Origin: Rhodospirillaceae bacterium
Lineage (GTDB): Bacteria > Pseudomonadota > Alphaproteobacteria > UBA8366 > Aestuariispiraceae
DNA length: 64,000 nucleotides
Direction: 5' to 3'
Assembly (NCBI GenBank): GCA_002709955.1
Contig: PAQY01000022.1
Span: 62,001 to 126,000 of the forward strand
The position numbers and the translations under genes were made by a program. The notes below the pieces were generated by a model, which made no database searches, was not told where the DNA came from, and saw nothing but the letters and a program-made list of their open reading frames with translations. Below, in pieces: positions 17,702-26,768 of this stretch (position 1 is the first letter of the stretch; each line of letters begins with the position of its first letter).

Positions 17702-18724
17702 TCAGTCGGAGGCCACGCCAAGTGTGGGATGATCTGTCAGCATCGGCGCACCATAGAGGGGCTTGCTTACACCCTGGTGGCAGGTATTGCAGGAAACCTT
17801 GCCAATGTCGCCTTGTGGGCCCAGATGGGCTTCAGGCAACAAGGGCTGTAATGGCAGGACAAAGGTATTGTTGATGTCACGCGCCATTTGGATCCCATGC
17901 CACGCCTTGGTCCGGACCGGGTTGCTTTGCTCCCAGTTCCCAAGCGCGCGGGTATTGTGACAGAAAGTACAGTTCTGACCCAAAGAGTCAGACATATGCA
18001 TCATCAGCGAATAGGTGCTTTCAGTGGCTTGCAGACCAACCCCGGGCTGTCCGGCAATCGGCAGAGCACTGGCACTTTGCACCCGGATGTTACCATCCTC
18101 GACCAAAAGCTGCTCAAGCGCAGTGTATGGAAGGGATGTATATCCAGCCCGTTCCGTGGCCACATTCTGACCCTGACGGCTGGCATTAAAGCCACCTGCT
18201 GACTCGGCAGGTCCGCTTTCCAGGAACCAGGCCTGCTGAGGGATCGGATTGCCCCGGTGACAGGTGTAACAGTTCACCCCTGTATCCGCGACGTGATCCT
18301 TCCACTGGCTGTTGATCGTCTTGGTCATCTGCAGCATGCGCCGTGCCACCTGTTTCGCATAGACTTCTTCCGAAGCCATATTCTCAACATTGTGACAATA
18401 GGCGCAGCTTTGATCTGGCGAGACCCAGGCCGTGATGGAAATCATCAAAGCCGTGAATTCATCTTCCGTCAGATCGCCCAGAACCTCAACATTCTCATAG
18501 ATTTCTGAGGCTTTGGGCCCGCCTGGCTCCGTTGGGCCATAAGAGTCCGGTGCTTGATTGGCTTCTACCAGTTTTGCCTCGGTACGCGGATTGATATTTT
18601 CTTCCATACCGGTTCCGCGAAAGCCTTGCTGAACGGTATCGACGGGGGGACGTTCGAAGCTGACGATAAGCTGAACGCCCAGCAAGACTGCAACGATCAG
18701 TACGATTGGAATGAGCGCTTTCAT
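17702..18724 (-). CDS. pufC: Photosynthetic reaction centre tetraheme cytochrome c subunit PufC
   Basis: PufC re-reduces the photo-oxidised special pair from the periplasmic side. The 340-residue protein has four CxxCH heme sites at residues 107-111, 152-156, 252-256 and 312-316, and the family segment FRGTGMEENINPR near residue 35. The N-terminus (about residues 4-22) is a hydrophobic anchor without a lipobox cysteine, so the cytochrome is probably held by an uncleaved helix rather than by lipid. The start overlaps the pufM stop (TGATG). It is the last gene of the puf operon. Confidence 0.96.
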   Translation of the reverse strand: MKALIPIVLIVAVLLGVQLIVSFERPPVDTVQQGFRGTGMEENINPRTEAKLVEANQAPDSYGPTEPGGPKASEIYENVEVLGDLTEDEFTALMISITAWVSPDQSCAYCHNVENMASEEVYAKQVARRMLQMTKTINSQWKDHVADTGVNCYTCHRGNPIPQQAWFLESGPAESAGGFNASRQGQNVATERAGYTSLPYTALEQLLVEDGNIRVQSASALPIAGQPGVGLQATESTYSLMMHMSDSLGQNCTFCHNTRALGNWEQSNPVRTKAWHGIQMARDINNTFVLPLQPLLPEAHLGPQGDIGKVSCNTCHQGVSKPLYGAPMLTDHPTLGVASD

Positions 18725-19695
18725 CAGTTGCCTCCCATCTGTGGGTCAACGGCAGCCGGATCCCAGACCGGTGGATAGGCTGGCGCAACCCCGTGTTTAA
18801 CAGCCCACAGGTACCAGTTATCAACCACGGTCCCGGTCAACAGAATGCCGATACCACCCACCAATGTGGTCAGAACGGCAAACCACCATGCCCAGCGGTG
18901 AATACTTTCCATCGAGGCGTTGAAGCCCATCGTCCAGCGCCAGAACAAGGCCGCGCGTTCAGAGGCCGTACCCCGATCCACGATCTGTTCAATTTCCCGG
19001 TCCCCGCCATAACGGGTCACGGCCAGGATGGTCGCCCCGTGCATGGCAAACAACAGTGCCGACCCATACAGGAAGGCAATGGAGAGCATATGGAACGGAT
19101 TATAGAACAAGTTGCCGTATCGCAGTGAGAAGGCCGCCGTCCAGTCCAGATGCGGGAAGATGCCAAAGGGCACCGCCTCACTCCAACTGCCCATCAGCAG
19201 GGGTCGGATGAACCCAAGGACCAGGAACAGCCAGATCGCAGACGCAAAGGCCCAGGCGACATGCGTTCCCATGCCATGAGCCCTGGCCCTTGTATAGACC
19301 CGCACCCACCACAACATTACAGACAGGGTCAGGAAGAACCCGGCCATCAGCCACCAGCCGCCCTCTGCAAGAGGCGGAATCGACAGACCGTATTCCGGTG
19401 CAGGCGGCTCCAACCCCAGCCAGAAAAGCTGGCGGATAAATTCTATGGGATCCCAGTTGACCGACGCCAACATGTTAAACCCGATTATCATGAAAGACGT
19501 CAGACCCGCCGCCAAGGCAGCCACCCCGGTAAAGCCGAGATAGAAAGGACCGATCTGTGCGTCCCCGATGCGGCCCATCAACGTGCTCTTGCCCGTTGTC
19601 TTGCCACGCCACACGGGGCTGTCGCCCGCCTCTACGCCCAGATCCGGTGCTCCATGGACCTGAATGCGCGTGAAGATGTTTTGATACTCAACCAT
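18724..19695 (-). CDS. pufM: Photosynthetic reaction centre M subunit PufM
   Basis: This core membrane subunit binds bacteriochlorophyll, bacteriopheophytin and QA. The 323-residue length and five membrane helices are typical. Family landmarks are [12 protein letters not shown] at the N-terminus, [44 protein letters not shown] (special-pair His), MHGATILAV and [11 protein letters not shown] (Fe and quinone His). It lies 13 nt after pufL and its stop overlaps pufC. It pairs with PufL to form the quinone-type reaction centre. Confidence 0.98.
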   Translation of the reverse strand: MVEYQNIFTRIQVHGAPDLGVEAGDSPVWRGKTTGKSTLMGRIGDAQIGPFYLGFTGVAALAAGLTSFMIIGFNMLASVNWDPIEFIRQLFWLGLEPPAPEYGLSIPPLAEGGWWLMAGFFLTLSVMLWWVRVYTRARAHGMGTHVAWAFASAIWLFLVLGFIRPLLMGSWSEAVPFGIFPHLDWTAAFSLRYGNLFYNPFHMLSIAFLYGSALLFAMHGATILAVTRYGGDREIEQIVDRGTASERAALFWRWTMGFNASMESIHRWAWWFAVLTTLVGGIGILLTGTVVDNWYLWAVKHGVAPAYPPVWDPAAVDPQMGGN

Positions 19696-19708
19696 GGTTC
19701 GTCCCTCC

Positions 19709-20533
19709 TCAAGACCAGAACGGTAGGCTCAGCCACCAGTTCCACCATTCAGGCCAGCCCCGTGTCCAAAGCGGGCCGCTGATAACGATACAGACCGCGC
19801 TGAAGAAGACCGCCGCCAGAGCCAGAAACAGGCCTAGGCGGTGAATGCCCAAGGTTCCAATCGAATAGCCGATGCTGTCGCGGAAGAAGGAGTTTTCATG
19901 CTCCGCCGTGCGTACTGTTTCGCCTTCTTTCGGATTAACCGATGACAGGATCAGCGCGCCGTGCAGGGCGAGCGCCAAGGCCGTTGTAAAGAAGAACGAA
20001 ACCGCGATCATATGGGCTGGATTGTAGTGGAAGTGCAGGTACTGATACCCAACGTTAGATACCCAGTCGAGGTGGCTTAGGATACCATAGGGGAAACCGT
20101 GTCCCCAGGCGCCAAGCAACAGCGGCCGGACCACAACAAGTGTGATATAGGCTCCGATTGCGAAAGCAAAAGCGATGGGAACATGCAATCCCATGCCTAA
20201 CTTTCGACAGATCTCAACCTCTCGCAACGCCCACGATATGAAAGAGCCAATGGCACAGATCGTCACGATCTGCCACAGCCCGCCCTCCATCAAAGGCGCG
20301 AACCCCAGACCATAGGACAGGTCTGGCGGTGCAATGTTAATTTGCCAGGGGTTCCAGGTTCCGCCCTGAGAAGCCCCGTACAGAATGAGAACGGTGCCCA
20401 GCCCGGCGAAAAACGCCGTCGTCACGCCGAAGAAGCCGACGTAAAAGGGTCCGACCCAGAAATCGAACAAATCTCCGCCGATCAGGGTTCCACCGCGGAC
20501 GCGATATTTTTTTTCAAAGTTGAGCATAGACAT
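19709..20533 (-). CDS. pufL: Photosynthetic reaction centre L subunit PufL
   Basis: This membrane subunit forms the heterodimeric core with PufM and binds QB. The 274-residue length is standard. Landmarks include [23 protein letters not shown] (given only as its start, [10 protein letters not shown], and end, FDFWVG), [27 protein letters not shown] (special-pair His) and [13 protein letters not shown] (Fe His). ATG at 20533 follows GGAGGA. A long hairpin-rich leader of about 180 nt separates it from pufA, as expected for puf mRNA segments of different stability. Confidence 0.98.
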   Translation of the reverse strand: MSMLNFEKKYRVRGGTLIGGDLFDFWVGPFYVGFFGVTTAFFAGLGTVLILYGASQGGTWNPWQINIAPPDLSYGLGFAPLMEGGLWQIVTICAIGSFISWALREVEICRKLGMGLHVPIAFAFAIGAYITLVVVRPLLLGAWGHGFPYGILSHLDWVSNVGYQYLHFHYNPAHMIAVSFFFTTALALALHGALILSSVNPKEGETVRTAEHENSFFRDSIGYSIGTLGIHRLGLFLALAAVFFSAVCIVISGPLWTRGWPEWWNWWLSLPFWS

Positions 20534-20637
20534 CGCTCAATCCTCCGGGCCGTTGCCACGATTAGTGTTGGTCGGTTCAGCGGGCGGGCCAATGGCCCTT
20601 TGGGTAAGACCTGCGGGGGTTGCCCCGCCCGTTGATC

Positions 20638-20713
20638 CAATTCGGTGCCCCGCCGCCCGAACGGGGTCGATAGCTCGACCGCGTCCGGGGCAGGCGGTGC
20701 CCCAGCTGAATTG
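20638..20713 (-). other. Intercistronic hairpin cluster between pufA and pufL
   Basis: Outer arms CAATTC (20638-20643) and GAATTG (20708-20713) enclose two further hairpins: GGTCGA/TCGACC (20665-20680) and GGGGCA/TGCCCC (20687-20703). They start a few bases after the pufA stop. In purple bacteria such hairpins protect the pufBA mRNA from 3' decay, which gives excess antenna over reaction-centre transcripts. The same role is inferred here. Confidence 0.72.
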
Positions 20714-20716
20714 CCC

Positions 20717-20851
20717 TTACGGGTTCATCAACCAGTTGAAGCGTTCGGTGCTCAGCAGGACGAAATGAATCATCGCAGCCAAGGCGAACAGGAAAACCCC
20801 TTGCGCAACCATTACGCGGCGGGGATCGAAAAGCAGCCAAATGCGCCACAT
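20717..20851 (-). CDS. pufA: Light-harvesting LH1 alpha polypeptide PufA
   Basis: This 44-residue antenna peptide is too short for many gene callers. It reads [20 protein letters not shown] and then [20 protein letters not shown] with a short tail. The WxxWLxFDPRRV-like N-terminus and the single membrane helix with the bacteriochlorophyll-binding His29 ([11 protein letters not shown]) are diagnostic. ATG at 20851 follows GGAGGAGAG. It lies 12 nt after pufB; alpha and beta chains assemble as a ring around the reaction centre. The TAA stop lies immediately before the intercistronic hairpins. Confidence 0.95.
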   Translation of the reverse strand: MWRIWLLFDPRRVMVAQGVFLFALAAMIHFVLLSTERFNWLMNP

Positions 20852-20863
20852 TGGTCTCTCCTC

Positions 20864-21073
20864 CTATCCGATAACGGAAGTTAGGGTTAATGCCGCGGTA
20901 TGCAGCCCGTCAGAAACGGACGCCATGCCGTCACCTTGTAACCAGGGGCGCCATGCCCAGACCAGGATGTGAGCAACCACAGCCACTGCCACGAAGAGGA
21001 AGAACCCCTGCATGTAGTATTTGTGGAACTCTTGAGCTTCCTGCTCTGACAGGCCAGACATGGAATTTGCCAT
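20864..21073 (-). CDS. pufB: Light-harvesting LH1 beta polypeptide PufB
   Basis: This is the 69-residue partner of Puf[21 protein letters not shown] and [13 protein letters not shown] are typical, with the bacteriochlorophyll-binding His in VVAHILVW and a second conserved His in EFHKYY. After RPWL there is an extension of about 24 residues ([19 protein letters not shown] and more), comparable in length to the R. rubrum precursor, which is trimmed. GGGAGG precedes the ATG at 21073. It is the first antenna gene of the operon, 12 nt ahead of pufA. Confidence 0.96.
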   Translation of the reverse strand: MANSMSGLSEQEAQEFHKYYMQGFFLFVAVAVVAHILVWAWRPWLQGDGMASVSDGLHTAALTLTSVIG

Positions 21074-21109
21074 ATCAAAACCTCCCTCACTTAGGCCCGA
21101 AGGCCGTTA

Positions 21110-21126
21110 CCACGTTGCCTACGTGG
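21110..21126 (-). promoter_or_regulatory. Inverted repeat in the pufB leader
   Basis: CCACGT-TGCCT-ACGTGG is a perfect 6-bp inverted repeat about 37 nt before the pufB start, between the PufQ-like gene and pufB. It could be a protein site or an mRNA stem at a 5' end. Nothing in the sequence separates these. Confidence 0.4.
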
Positions 21127-21244
21127 CGAGGTACTTTCGATGCCGAATTTTACTCCGACACCGAACTCCACCCCCCGATCTGATCCAGAAGCCCGGATCA
21201 GGTGCCGATGGGTGAACCCGGTCGCTGCGCTTAAAAGCCGAGGC

Positions 21245-21481
21245 CTAGCGCATGAAAGCGAAGGGAACCGTCCCATTCGCGCGAATTCGTGCTTCTTCAA
21301 AAACCGATCGGACCTGGCCTTGGCCACCGAACATCTGCCAGCGCCAGGGCAACAGGCGGGCGATGATCCCTGCCCCCAGAAATGCCGTGAACCCGATGGA
21401 ATAGAGAAGCTTGTATTCCAGTCTTTCCCGCTGCGCATCGCGCGCTGGGACGAAACTTGCGTCTTCAAGACCGATTGCCAT
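21245..21481 (-). CDS. PufQ-like small membrane protein
   Basis: This is a 78-residue protein between bchZ and pufB, the usual place of pufQ. It has one predicted membrane helix (LLYSIGFTAFLGAGIIARLL) and a C-terminal SVFEEARIRANGTVPFAFM segment that recalls the AR..A...PxxF ending of PufQ. PufQ is needed for normal bacteriochlorophyll synthesis or traffic. The start ATG at 21481 follows GGAAGGGA; the longer open frame to 21580 is not needed. Similarity is by pattern and position and is not strong, so the symbol is left blank. Confidence 0.7.
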   Translation of the reverse strand: MAIGLEDASFVPARDAQRERLEYKLLYSIGFTAFLGAGIIARLLPWRWQMFGGQGQVRSVFEEARIRANGTVPFAFMR

Positions 21482-21563
21482 TATTAGTCCCTTCCGTATT
21501 CGGCCCCGTGGGACCGTTTTGTCGCAGCCCATTCGCCGCGGCGGTAAACTTCCAAACGCTGTC

Positions 21564-23024
21564 TTATGCGGCCCGCCCACTCATCAACTGGGTGCGGGCG
21601 CGCACCAAATCGTCTATCGAAACCGTATTGCGATCCGCTTGCTGCGCCGTCGCCTCTGCACGATCGCGCAGAGACTTTGCGGCAGAAATTCGGCTGATCA
21701 CGGGATACATCTCAACCGCCTTATCCAGGGCCAAACGGGCCTCTTCATCCCAGGGCATGTCACGGCGCAGGCGGGTCGGCGTCGATTCCGCCATATCCAA
21801 TTGCGATCCAAGGGGGATGATGTGGAACAAGGTGTCGAACAGGGCGTTGCAGATTTCCTGCACCAAATAGGTCGCGCCGGAATAGCCCATATAGGGGGAT
21901 CCCGTGTGACGCCGGATAAAGGTTCCGGGAAAGCTGGCCGGGACAAAGGTCGCGCGGCTGTTTACTTCAGCCAGATACATGCGCTCGTTAAAGCTGCCGA
22001 AAACCACCATGGGGGTCTTTTCCTGAACCAGCTTGCGCACTTCATTATTGTCGGTTTTCTTGCCCGCCAATCGCGATACCGCGAAATGACAGGGCAGCCC
22101 CAGATCGTTTTCCAGGAAATTGCGAATGCCGCGGGAATAGGTCTCGGGCGCGACGATGCCAAAGCTTGCGGTGCCAAAGAAATCCTGCGTAACCGACCGC
22201 CACAGATCCCAAAGGGGTTTGATGGTCGTGTGCTTTTCCCGTTCGATAAAGGGTTCAGGATCCAGCGACAGTAATTCCCCCAGCTTGCGCAGGAATTTGG
22301 TTGTGCTGTCCAGACCAATCGGCGCTTGCAGATAGGGCTTTTCCAACCCTTCACACAACAGCCGCCCGAATTCACGGTACAGGCAGATATTCACATCCGC
22401 ATCGACCAAGCGGCCAACATCCGATAAATGGCTGCCCAGCGGGAAAACCATATTGATTTCAGCGCCAATGCCTTCGACCAGTCGGCGAATTTCCGCCAGG
22501 TCAGAGGGCATATTGAACATGCCATAGGCAGGTCCGATAATGTTCACGCGGGGTTTTGCATCCGCAGCGCGTTTCTTCGCCTTGGGCAGTTTGCCACCCT
22601 TTTTGGCACCATATTCGGTCCACAGCCAATACAGCGCGCGATCCGCACTTTGCCATTGGTCTTCGTCGATGGTGCGCGGCAGGAAACGGCGAATGCCAGT
22701 GCCTTCCGGTGTGACACCGCCACCGATCATTTCGGCGATCGACCCTGTGACAACCACCGCAGGCAGATCAGGGTCCAGGGCGGCATGGGCGCGTTTCATC
22801 GCCTCTTCCGTGCCGGTCTGTCCCAGTTCTTCTTCGCCCAGCCCTGTCACGACGATGGGCAATTCATGGGGCGGCAGGCCGTCGGTGTAATGCAGGACGG
22901 ACGTTACCGGCAGATTCTCACAGCCCACAGGTCCGTCAATGATGACCTGCAATCCCTTGATTGCGGTAAAGACATAAACTGATCCCCAATACCCACCGGC
23001 GCGATCATGATCCTGCACTAACAT
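21564..23024 (-). CDS. bchZ: Chlorophyllide a reductase subunit Z
   Basis: BchZ with BchY forms the catalytic NifDK-like part of chlorophyllide a reductase, which reduces ring B in bacteriochlorophyll synthesis. The 486-residue length fits. [40 protein letters not shown] and [16 protein letters not shown] are family segments; the N-terminal Cys helps hold the Fe-S cluster. The start overlaps the bchY end by 7 nt. The pufQ-like gene follows after about 80 nt, giving the common bchCXYZ-puf superoperon layout. Confidence 0.97.
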   Translation of the reverse strand: MLVQDHDRAGGYWGSVYVFTAIKGLQVIIDGPVGCENLPVTSVLHYTDGLPPHELPIVVTGLGEEELGQTGTEEAMKRAHAALDPDLPAVVVTGSIAEMIGGGVTPEGTGIRRFLPRTIDEDQWQSADRALYWLWTEYGAKKGGKLPKAKKRAADAKPRVNIIGPAYGMFNMPSDLAEIRRLVEGIGAEINMVFPLGSHLSDVGRLVDADVNICLYREFGRLLCEGLEKPYLQAPIGLDSTTKFLRKLGELLSLDPEPFIEREKHTTIKPLWDLWRSVTQDFFGTASFGIVAPETYSRGIRNFLENDLGLPCHFAVSRLAGKKTDNNEVRKLVQEKTPMVVFGSFNERMYLAEVNSRATFVPASFPGTFIRRHTGSPYMGYSGATYLVQEICNALFDTLFHIIPLGSQLDMAESTPTRLRRDMPWDEEARLALDKAVEMYPVISRISAAKSLRDRAEATAQQADRNTVSIDDLVRARTQLMSGRAA

Positions 23025-24607
23025 CCGACCGCTCCTTCCACTTTATCAGCGGTGCGGGCGGCTGTGGCGCGTTCCCGTGCCTTGGCATTGCGCAGGCGGA
23101 AATCAGGCTTGTCCTCAGGAACATCTTCCCAGATCCCGGCATGATCGCCCGTGCCAACGCCTTCAAAGAATTCTTTCATCTTGTCGAAGCGGCCTTTATT
23201 GGCGATTGCGGCATTGACGATCTGGCCCAATTGCCCAGCCCCAGCGGGCCCCATCAATGGGCGCGCGGAAATCAGATTGGTGAAATAGAGACCGGGAATG
23301 CCCATCTCTTTTGCCTTCTGAACCACCGGTGTTGTCCCGATGGCAAGGTCCGGCTTGAATTCGCGCACCGCCGCCAGGTCTTCTTCCAAAGAGGCGCGGT
23401 AATTGACCTGAACACCATGGGCTTCCAGCCAATCACGATCAGGGTCGGACCATTTTGTCTTGGGGCAGGCTGTGCCGACATAGGGCACTTCCGCGCCGCT
23501 TTCGATCAGCAGGCGCGCGACGATTAATTCGGAGCCCTCATAGCCAGACAGCGTTACACGCCCCTTGATTTGCGCACCCGCCAGGGCTTCGGCAATTGCA
23601 GGCAGGAAGGCATTTTTAGAGGCTGCAACCTTGTCTTTTGCGATGCCGCAGGCTTCCCCGATGCTGTCCAGCCACATCGCCGTGCCGTCATGACCAATGG
23701 GCGCAGACCCGACAATGGAGCGACCGGCTGCCGTGAATTCGCGGCAGGATGCGGTATAGAAAGGATGGATTGCGGCAACCGCTGCACAGTCCAGGGCGGA
23801 ATAAAGCTCACGCCATTCGCGGGTCGGCACCACCGGCCCTGCCGCCAGGCCCATCGGGGCCAGCATCATGCCAATACCCACTGGGTCTGCCGGGAACATT
23901 TCGCCAAGCAACGTGATTGTTGGTTTGTCGCTGATACCGCCAACAGGGGCCTGAACCGGGCCTGCTTCAACTTCCGTGCGCGCATATTTCAACATTGCGC
24001 CTGCCAAGACATCTTTCGCCTCTGCATGGGTCGGAACACCAAAGCCCGGCACATCAATACCGACGATGCGAACGCCATTGATTTCCTTGGGCAGCATCTG
24101 CAACGGAATACCGGATGCCGTCGGAACACACAGATTGGTGACGATCACCGCGTCATAGCGTTCCGGATCAGCGATTTCATGCACCGCATCGCGGATGTCT
24201 TCGTACAGTTTGCCAGTGACCAGTGTTTCTGAATTGAACGGCACATACCCAACCGAGCGGCGCGCGCCATAGAAGTGACTGGTAAAGGTCAAGCCATAAA
24301 CGCAACAGGCCGATCCAGACAGGATCGTCGCCGTCCGGCGCATCCGCAGACCAACCCGCAACGACCCAAAGGCCGGGCACATGCCCTGTGGCTTATCATG
24401 GGGACCAACTGGATAATCAGCGGCATATTGATCCAGGATTTCAGACTTGCCCGCTGCCTCTGCTGCTGCACGCATCTGCGCCGCACCACTGTGACAGCCC
24501 TGCCCATCGGCACCGGTCGGATTGACCGGTGTCTTCGACAAATCAACACTGGAGGCGGCGCTTTCGATGTCGCTGGTCAGTGTTTTGTCTGGGGCATCAT
24601 AGGGCAT
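23018..24607 (-). CDS. bchY: Chlorophyllide a reductase subunit Y
   Basis: BchY is the NifD-like partner of BchZ. The roughly 529-residue protein has [20 protein letters not shown] and [20 protein letters not shown], carrying the cysteines that ligate the shared 4Fe-4S cluster, and later [21 protein letters not shown] at 24622 is in frame, but the ATG at 24607 (MPYDAPDK) is preferred; neither has a strong ribosome site. It lies between bchX and bchZ and is probably co-transcribed with both. Confidence 0.96.
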   Translation of the reverse strand: MPYDAPDKTLTSDIESAASSVDLSKTPVNPTGADGQGCHSGAAQMRAAAEAAGKSEILDQYAADYPVGPHDKPQGMCPAFGSLRVGLRMRRTATILSGSACCVYGLTFTSHFYGARRSVGYVPFNSETLVTGKLYEDIRDAVHEIADPERYDAVIVTNLCVPTASGIPLQMLPKEINGVRIVGIDVPGFGVPTHAEAKDVLAGAMLKYARTEVEAGPVQAPVGGISDKPTITLLGEMFPADPVGIGMMLAPMGLAAGPVVPTREWRELYSALDCAAVAAIHPFYTASCREFTAAGRSIVGSAPIGHDGTAMWLDSIGEACGIAKDKVAASKNAFLPAIAEALAGAQIKGRVTLSGYEGSELIVARLLIESGAEVPYVGTACPKTKWSDPDRDWLEAHGVQVNYRASLEEDLAAVREFKPDLAIGTTPVVQKAKEMGIPGLYFTNLISARPLMGPAGAGQLGQIVNAAIANKGRFDKMKEFFEGVGTGDHAGIWEDVPEDKPDFRLRNAKARERATAARTADKVEGAVGC

Positions 24608-24664
24608 ACAAACTGCATCCAATCCTTGTGTTATCGCAATTCAATCCGTGCGGGCCAAAAACCC

Positions 24665-25645
24665 TCAAACCGTGTCGTAAACCACTTCCAGACTGTCTTT
24701 CGCCAGTTTGGACGTGCTGCACATATCTTCCATCTTTGCCGGGATCAGCGTGTAATCACCGCCGGTTTCCTTGCTGGTGAACAGGCCCAGCAGCCCATCC
24801 TGATCCAGGGCTTTGGGGTGCATCGGCTGGGCTTCTGCGACATTGATCGCAAGCTCCGCAAACAGCGGCGCCCATTCCCCACCGGGAATGCCAACGATTT
24901 CGTAATTCGCACTTTTGCGGCGGATGTCTTCATTGGCGGGGATCGCCGCCAGAACCGGAATGCCGACCACATCAGCAAAGGCCTGAGCCTCCCCGGTGCC
25001 GTCATCCTTGTTGATGACCATCCCGGCCACCCCGACATTGCCACCCAGCTTGCGGAAATATTCCACCGCGGAGCAGACATTGTTGGCGACATACAGGCTT
25101 TGCAGATCGTTCGATCCAACGACGATGACCTTCTGGCACATGTCACGGGCAATCGGCAGGCCGAACCCGCCACAGACAACGTCCCCTAAGAAATCCAGAA
25201 GGACATAGTCGAATTCCCAATCGTGGAAGCCCAGCTTCTCCAGCAATTCAAAGCCGTGAATAATGCCGCGACCACCGCAACCACGCCCGACTTCTGGACC
25301 GCCCAGCTCCATGGCGTAAACCCCGTCGCGCACGAAGCAGACATCGCCGATTTCTACTTCTTCACCGGCTTCCTTTTTGCGGGAAGAGGTTTCCAGGATC
25401 GTCGGGCAGCTTTTGCCACCAAACAATAGCGAGGTCGTGTCAGATTTCGGGTCACAGCCGATGAGCAAAACCTTTTTGCCCTGCTGCGCCATCATGTAGC
25501 TGAGGTTGGACAGGGTGAAGGATTTACCGATCCCCCCCTTGCCATAGATCGCAATGATCTGTGTTTCTTTGGTCACAGGTCCGGTTTGAACCGGATCCGG
25601 ACCTTGTGCCGCTTCTTTGCGCAGTTCTTCGGTCATCGTGCTCAT
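24665..25645 (-). CDS. bchX: Chlorophyllide a reductase iron protein subunit X
   Basis: BchX is the NifH-like ATP-dependent electron donor to BchYZ. The roughly 326-residue product has the P-loop YGKGGIGKS (about residues 34-42), LIGCDPKSDTT and two cluster cysteines in GRGCGGRG and DVVCGGFG. ATG at 25645 overlaps the bchC stop (ATGA), so the open extension to 25660 was not used. It is the second gene of the bchC-bchX-bchY-bchZ run. Confidence 0.97.
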   Translation of the reverse strand: MSTMTEELRKEAAQGPDPVQTGPVTKETQIIAIYGKGGIGKSFTLSNLSYMMAQQGKKVLLIGCDPKSDTTSLLFGGKSCPTILETSSRKKEAGEEVEIGDVCFVRDGVYAMELGGPEVGRGCGGRGIIHGFELLEKLGFHDWEFDYVLLDFLGDVVCGGFGLPIARDMCQKVIVVGSNDLQSLYVANNVCSAVEYFRKLGGNVGVAGMVINKDDGTGEAQAFADVVGIPVLAAIPANEDIRRKSANYEIVGIPGGEWAPLFAELAINVAEAQPMHPKALDQDGLLGLFTSKETGGDYTLIPAKMEDMCSTSKLAKDSLEVVYDTV

Positions 25646-26577
25646 TGAGGCGTGCTCCAATCCAGGATCATTTTAAGGCAGGTCGGATCTGTGAAGGCGG
25701 TGTGATACGCTTCCGCCGCCACATCCGGCGTTTTGTGATGGGTAATTAATCCGTCCAGGGACAGGTCACCGGACTCGATCAACCCTTTAACAGCGCGCAG
25801 GTCAGGGTCTTTCCATTCCGCCGCAACCCGCATCCGGGCCTCGCGCAGGAAAGCCGGGACAAATTTGAAACTAAGGGAGACATCATAGAAACCAGCCAGC
25901 ACGACTTCCCCACCTGGGCTCAGGCGTGAAATCAAACTGTCCAGAAGATCATGGGACCCACTGACATCATAGATCGCGCGATAGCTGCGATTGGTGTCTT
26001 CATCTGAATTTGTGACGCTATAGCCCATGGCCCCGGCGACACGATCTGCGTTCGATTCCCAAACAACAGGGGCATCACCGCCCAGCGCAATCGTGATCCG
26101 CGCCAGCAATCGGCCCAAAACCCCGTGCCCAACAATCAAATCCGGCAGCGTGTATCCTGCTACAGCATGATAGGCCGTGGCCGCCAAGGCCAACAGAACG
26201 CCCCGTTCCTGAAGGCTGTCGTCAATCGCTACCGCGCGGCGTGCCGGGACAACCAACCGTCGCGCCGAACCGCCAAAAAGACCGCGAACCTCTCCAAAAC
26301 AAGAGGCACCCGGAACAAAAACAAAATCACCTTCGCGCAGGCTGCAATCCCGCGCAGACCGTGAAATTCGCCCTACCGCTTCATAGCCAGGGACCAGAGG
26401 ATATCCCATTCCAGGAAATTGGGGCATACGGCCTGTCCATAACAGACGCTCGGTTCCGGTGCTAACGCCACTCCAGGCGACATCAACGATCAGATCGTCT
26501 TCCGCTGGCGCTTTCAATTCGACAGCGCGGACCGCAAGGGCCTCCGGCTTTTCGAATATGATCGCTTGCGTTTCCAT
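25642..26577 (-). CDS. bchC: Bacteriochlorophyllide hydroxyethyl dehydrogenase BchC
   Basis: BchC oxidises the C3-hydroxyethyl group of bacteriochlorophyllide to acetyl. The roughly 311-residue protein is a medium-chain dehydrogenase relative: SGVSTGTERLLWTG and GYPLVPGYEAVGRI are diagnostic, and LIVGHGVLGRLLARI is the nucleotide-binding turn. GGGGAAG precedes a pair of in-frame ATGs; the one at 26577 has better spacing than that at 26583. A pair of PpsR/CrtJ-type sites lies upstream at 26711-26753, matching the known control of bchC promoters. Confidence 0.96.
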   Translation of the reverse strand: METQAIIFEKPEALAVRAVELKAPAEDDLIVDVAWSGVSTGTERLLWTGRMPQFPGMGYPLVPGYEAVGRISRSARDCSLREGDFVFVPGASCFGEVRGLFGGSARRLVVPARRAVAIDDSLQERGVLLALAATAYHAVAGYTLPDLIVGHGVLGRLLARITIALGGDAPVVWESNADRVAGAMGYSVTNSDEDTNRSYRAIYDVSGSHDLLDSLISRLSPGGEVVLAGFYDVSLSFKFVPAFLREARMRVAAEWKDPDLRAVKGLIESGDLSLDGLITHHKTPDVAAEAYHTAFTDPTCLKMILDWSTPQ

Positions 26578-26690
26578 TCCCATTCTTCCCCTACCGCCTT
26601 CGCGGCCCCCGCTGTAGCAGGCGTTTTCTGGTTTCCTGAGGCGCTGCCGCCTTCTGTTATTTTTGCCGGACCTTCTCCAGCGCCCTTCAC

Positions 26691-26702
26691 TGTAAATTTA
26701 CA
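26691..26702. promoter_or_regulatory. Perfect palindrome TGTAAATTTACA in the bchC promoter
   Basis: This 12-bp perfect inverted repeat lies just downstream (relative to bchC) of the two PpsR-type sites. Its TGT/ACA ends resemble half sites but the spacing is 6, not 12. It may be an additional binding site or part of an AT-rich promoter. Confidence 0.4.
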
Positions 26703-26710
26703 CCAAAAAA

Positions 26711-26753
26711 TGTCAACTATAATTTACACTTTTATTGTCAAAACTTACTGACA
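26711..26753. promoter_or_regulatory. Tandem PpsR/CrtJ sites upstream of bchC
   Basis: Two TGT-N12-ACA elements are present: TGTCAACTATAATTTACA (26711-26728) and TGTCAAAACTTACTGACA (26736-26753), separated by 7 bp. PpsR/CrtJ, the aerobic repressor of photosynthesis genes, binds such paired sites cooperatively. The position about 135 nt before bchC fits. The regulator gene itself is not in the window. Confidence 0.85.
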
Positions 26754-26768
26754 CACAGAGTCATGCCC

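Noticed and set aside
20577-20849. 90-residue minus-strand frame across pufA
   Set aside because: It is pufA read in another frame; the 44-residue antenna peptide at 20717-20851 explains the sequence.
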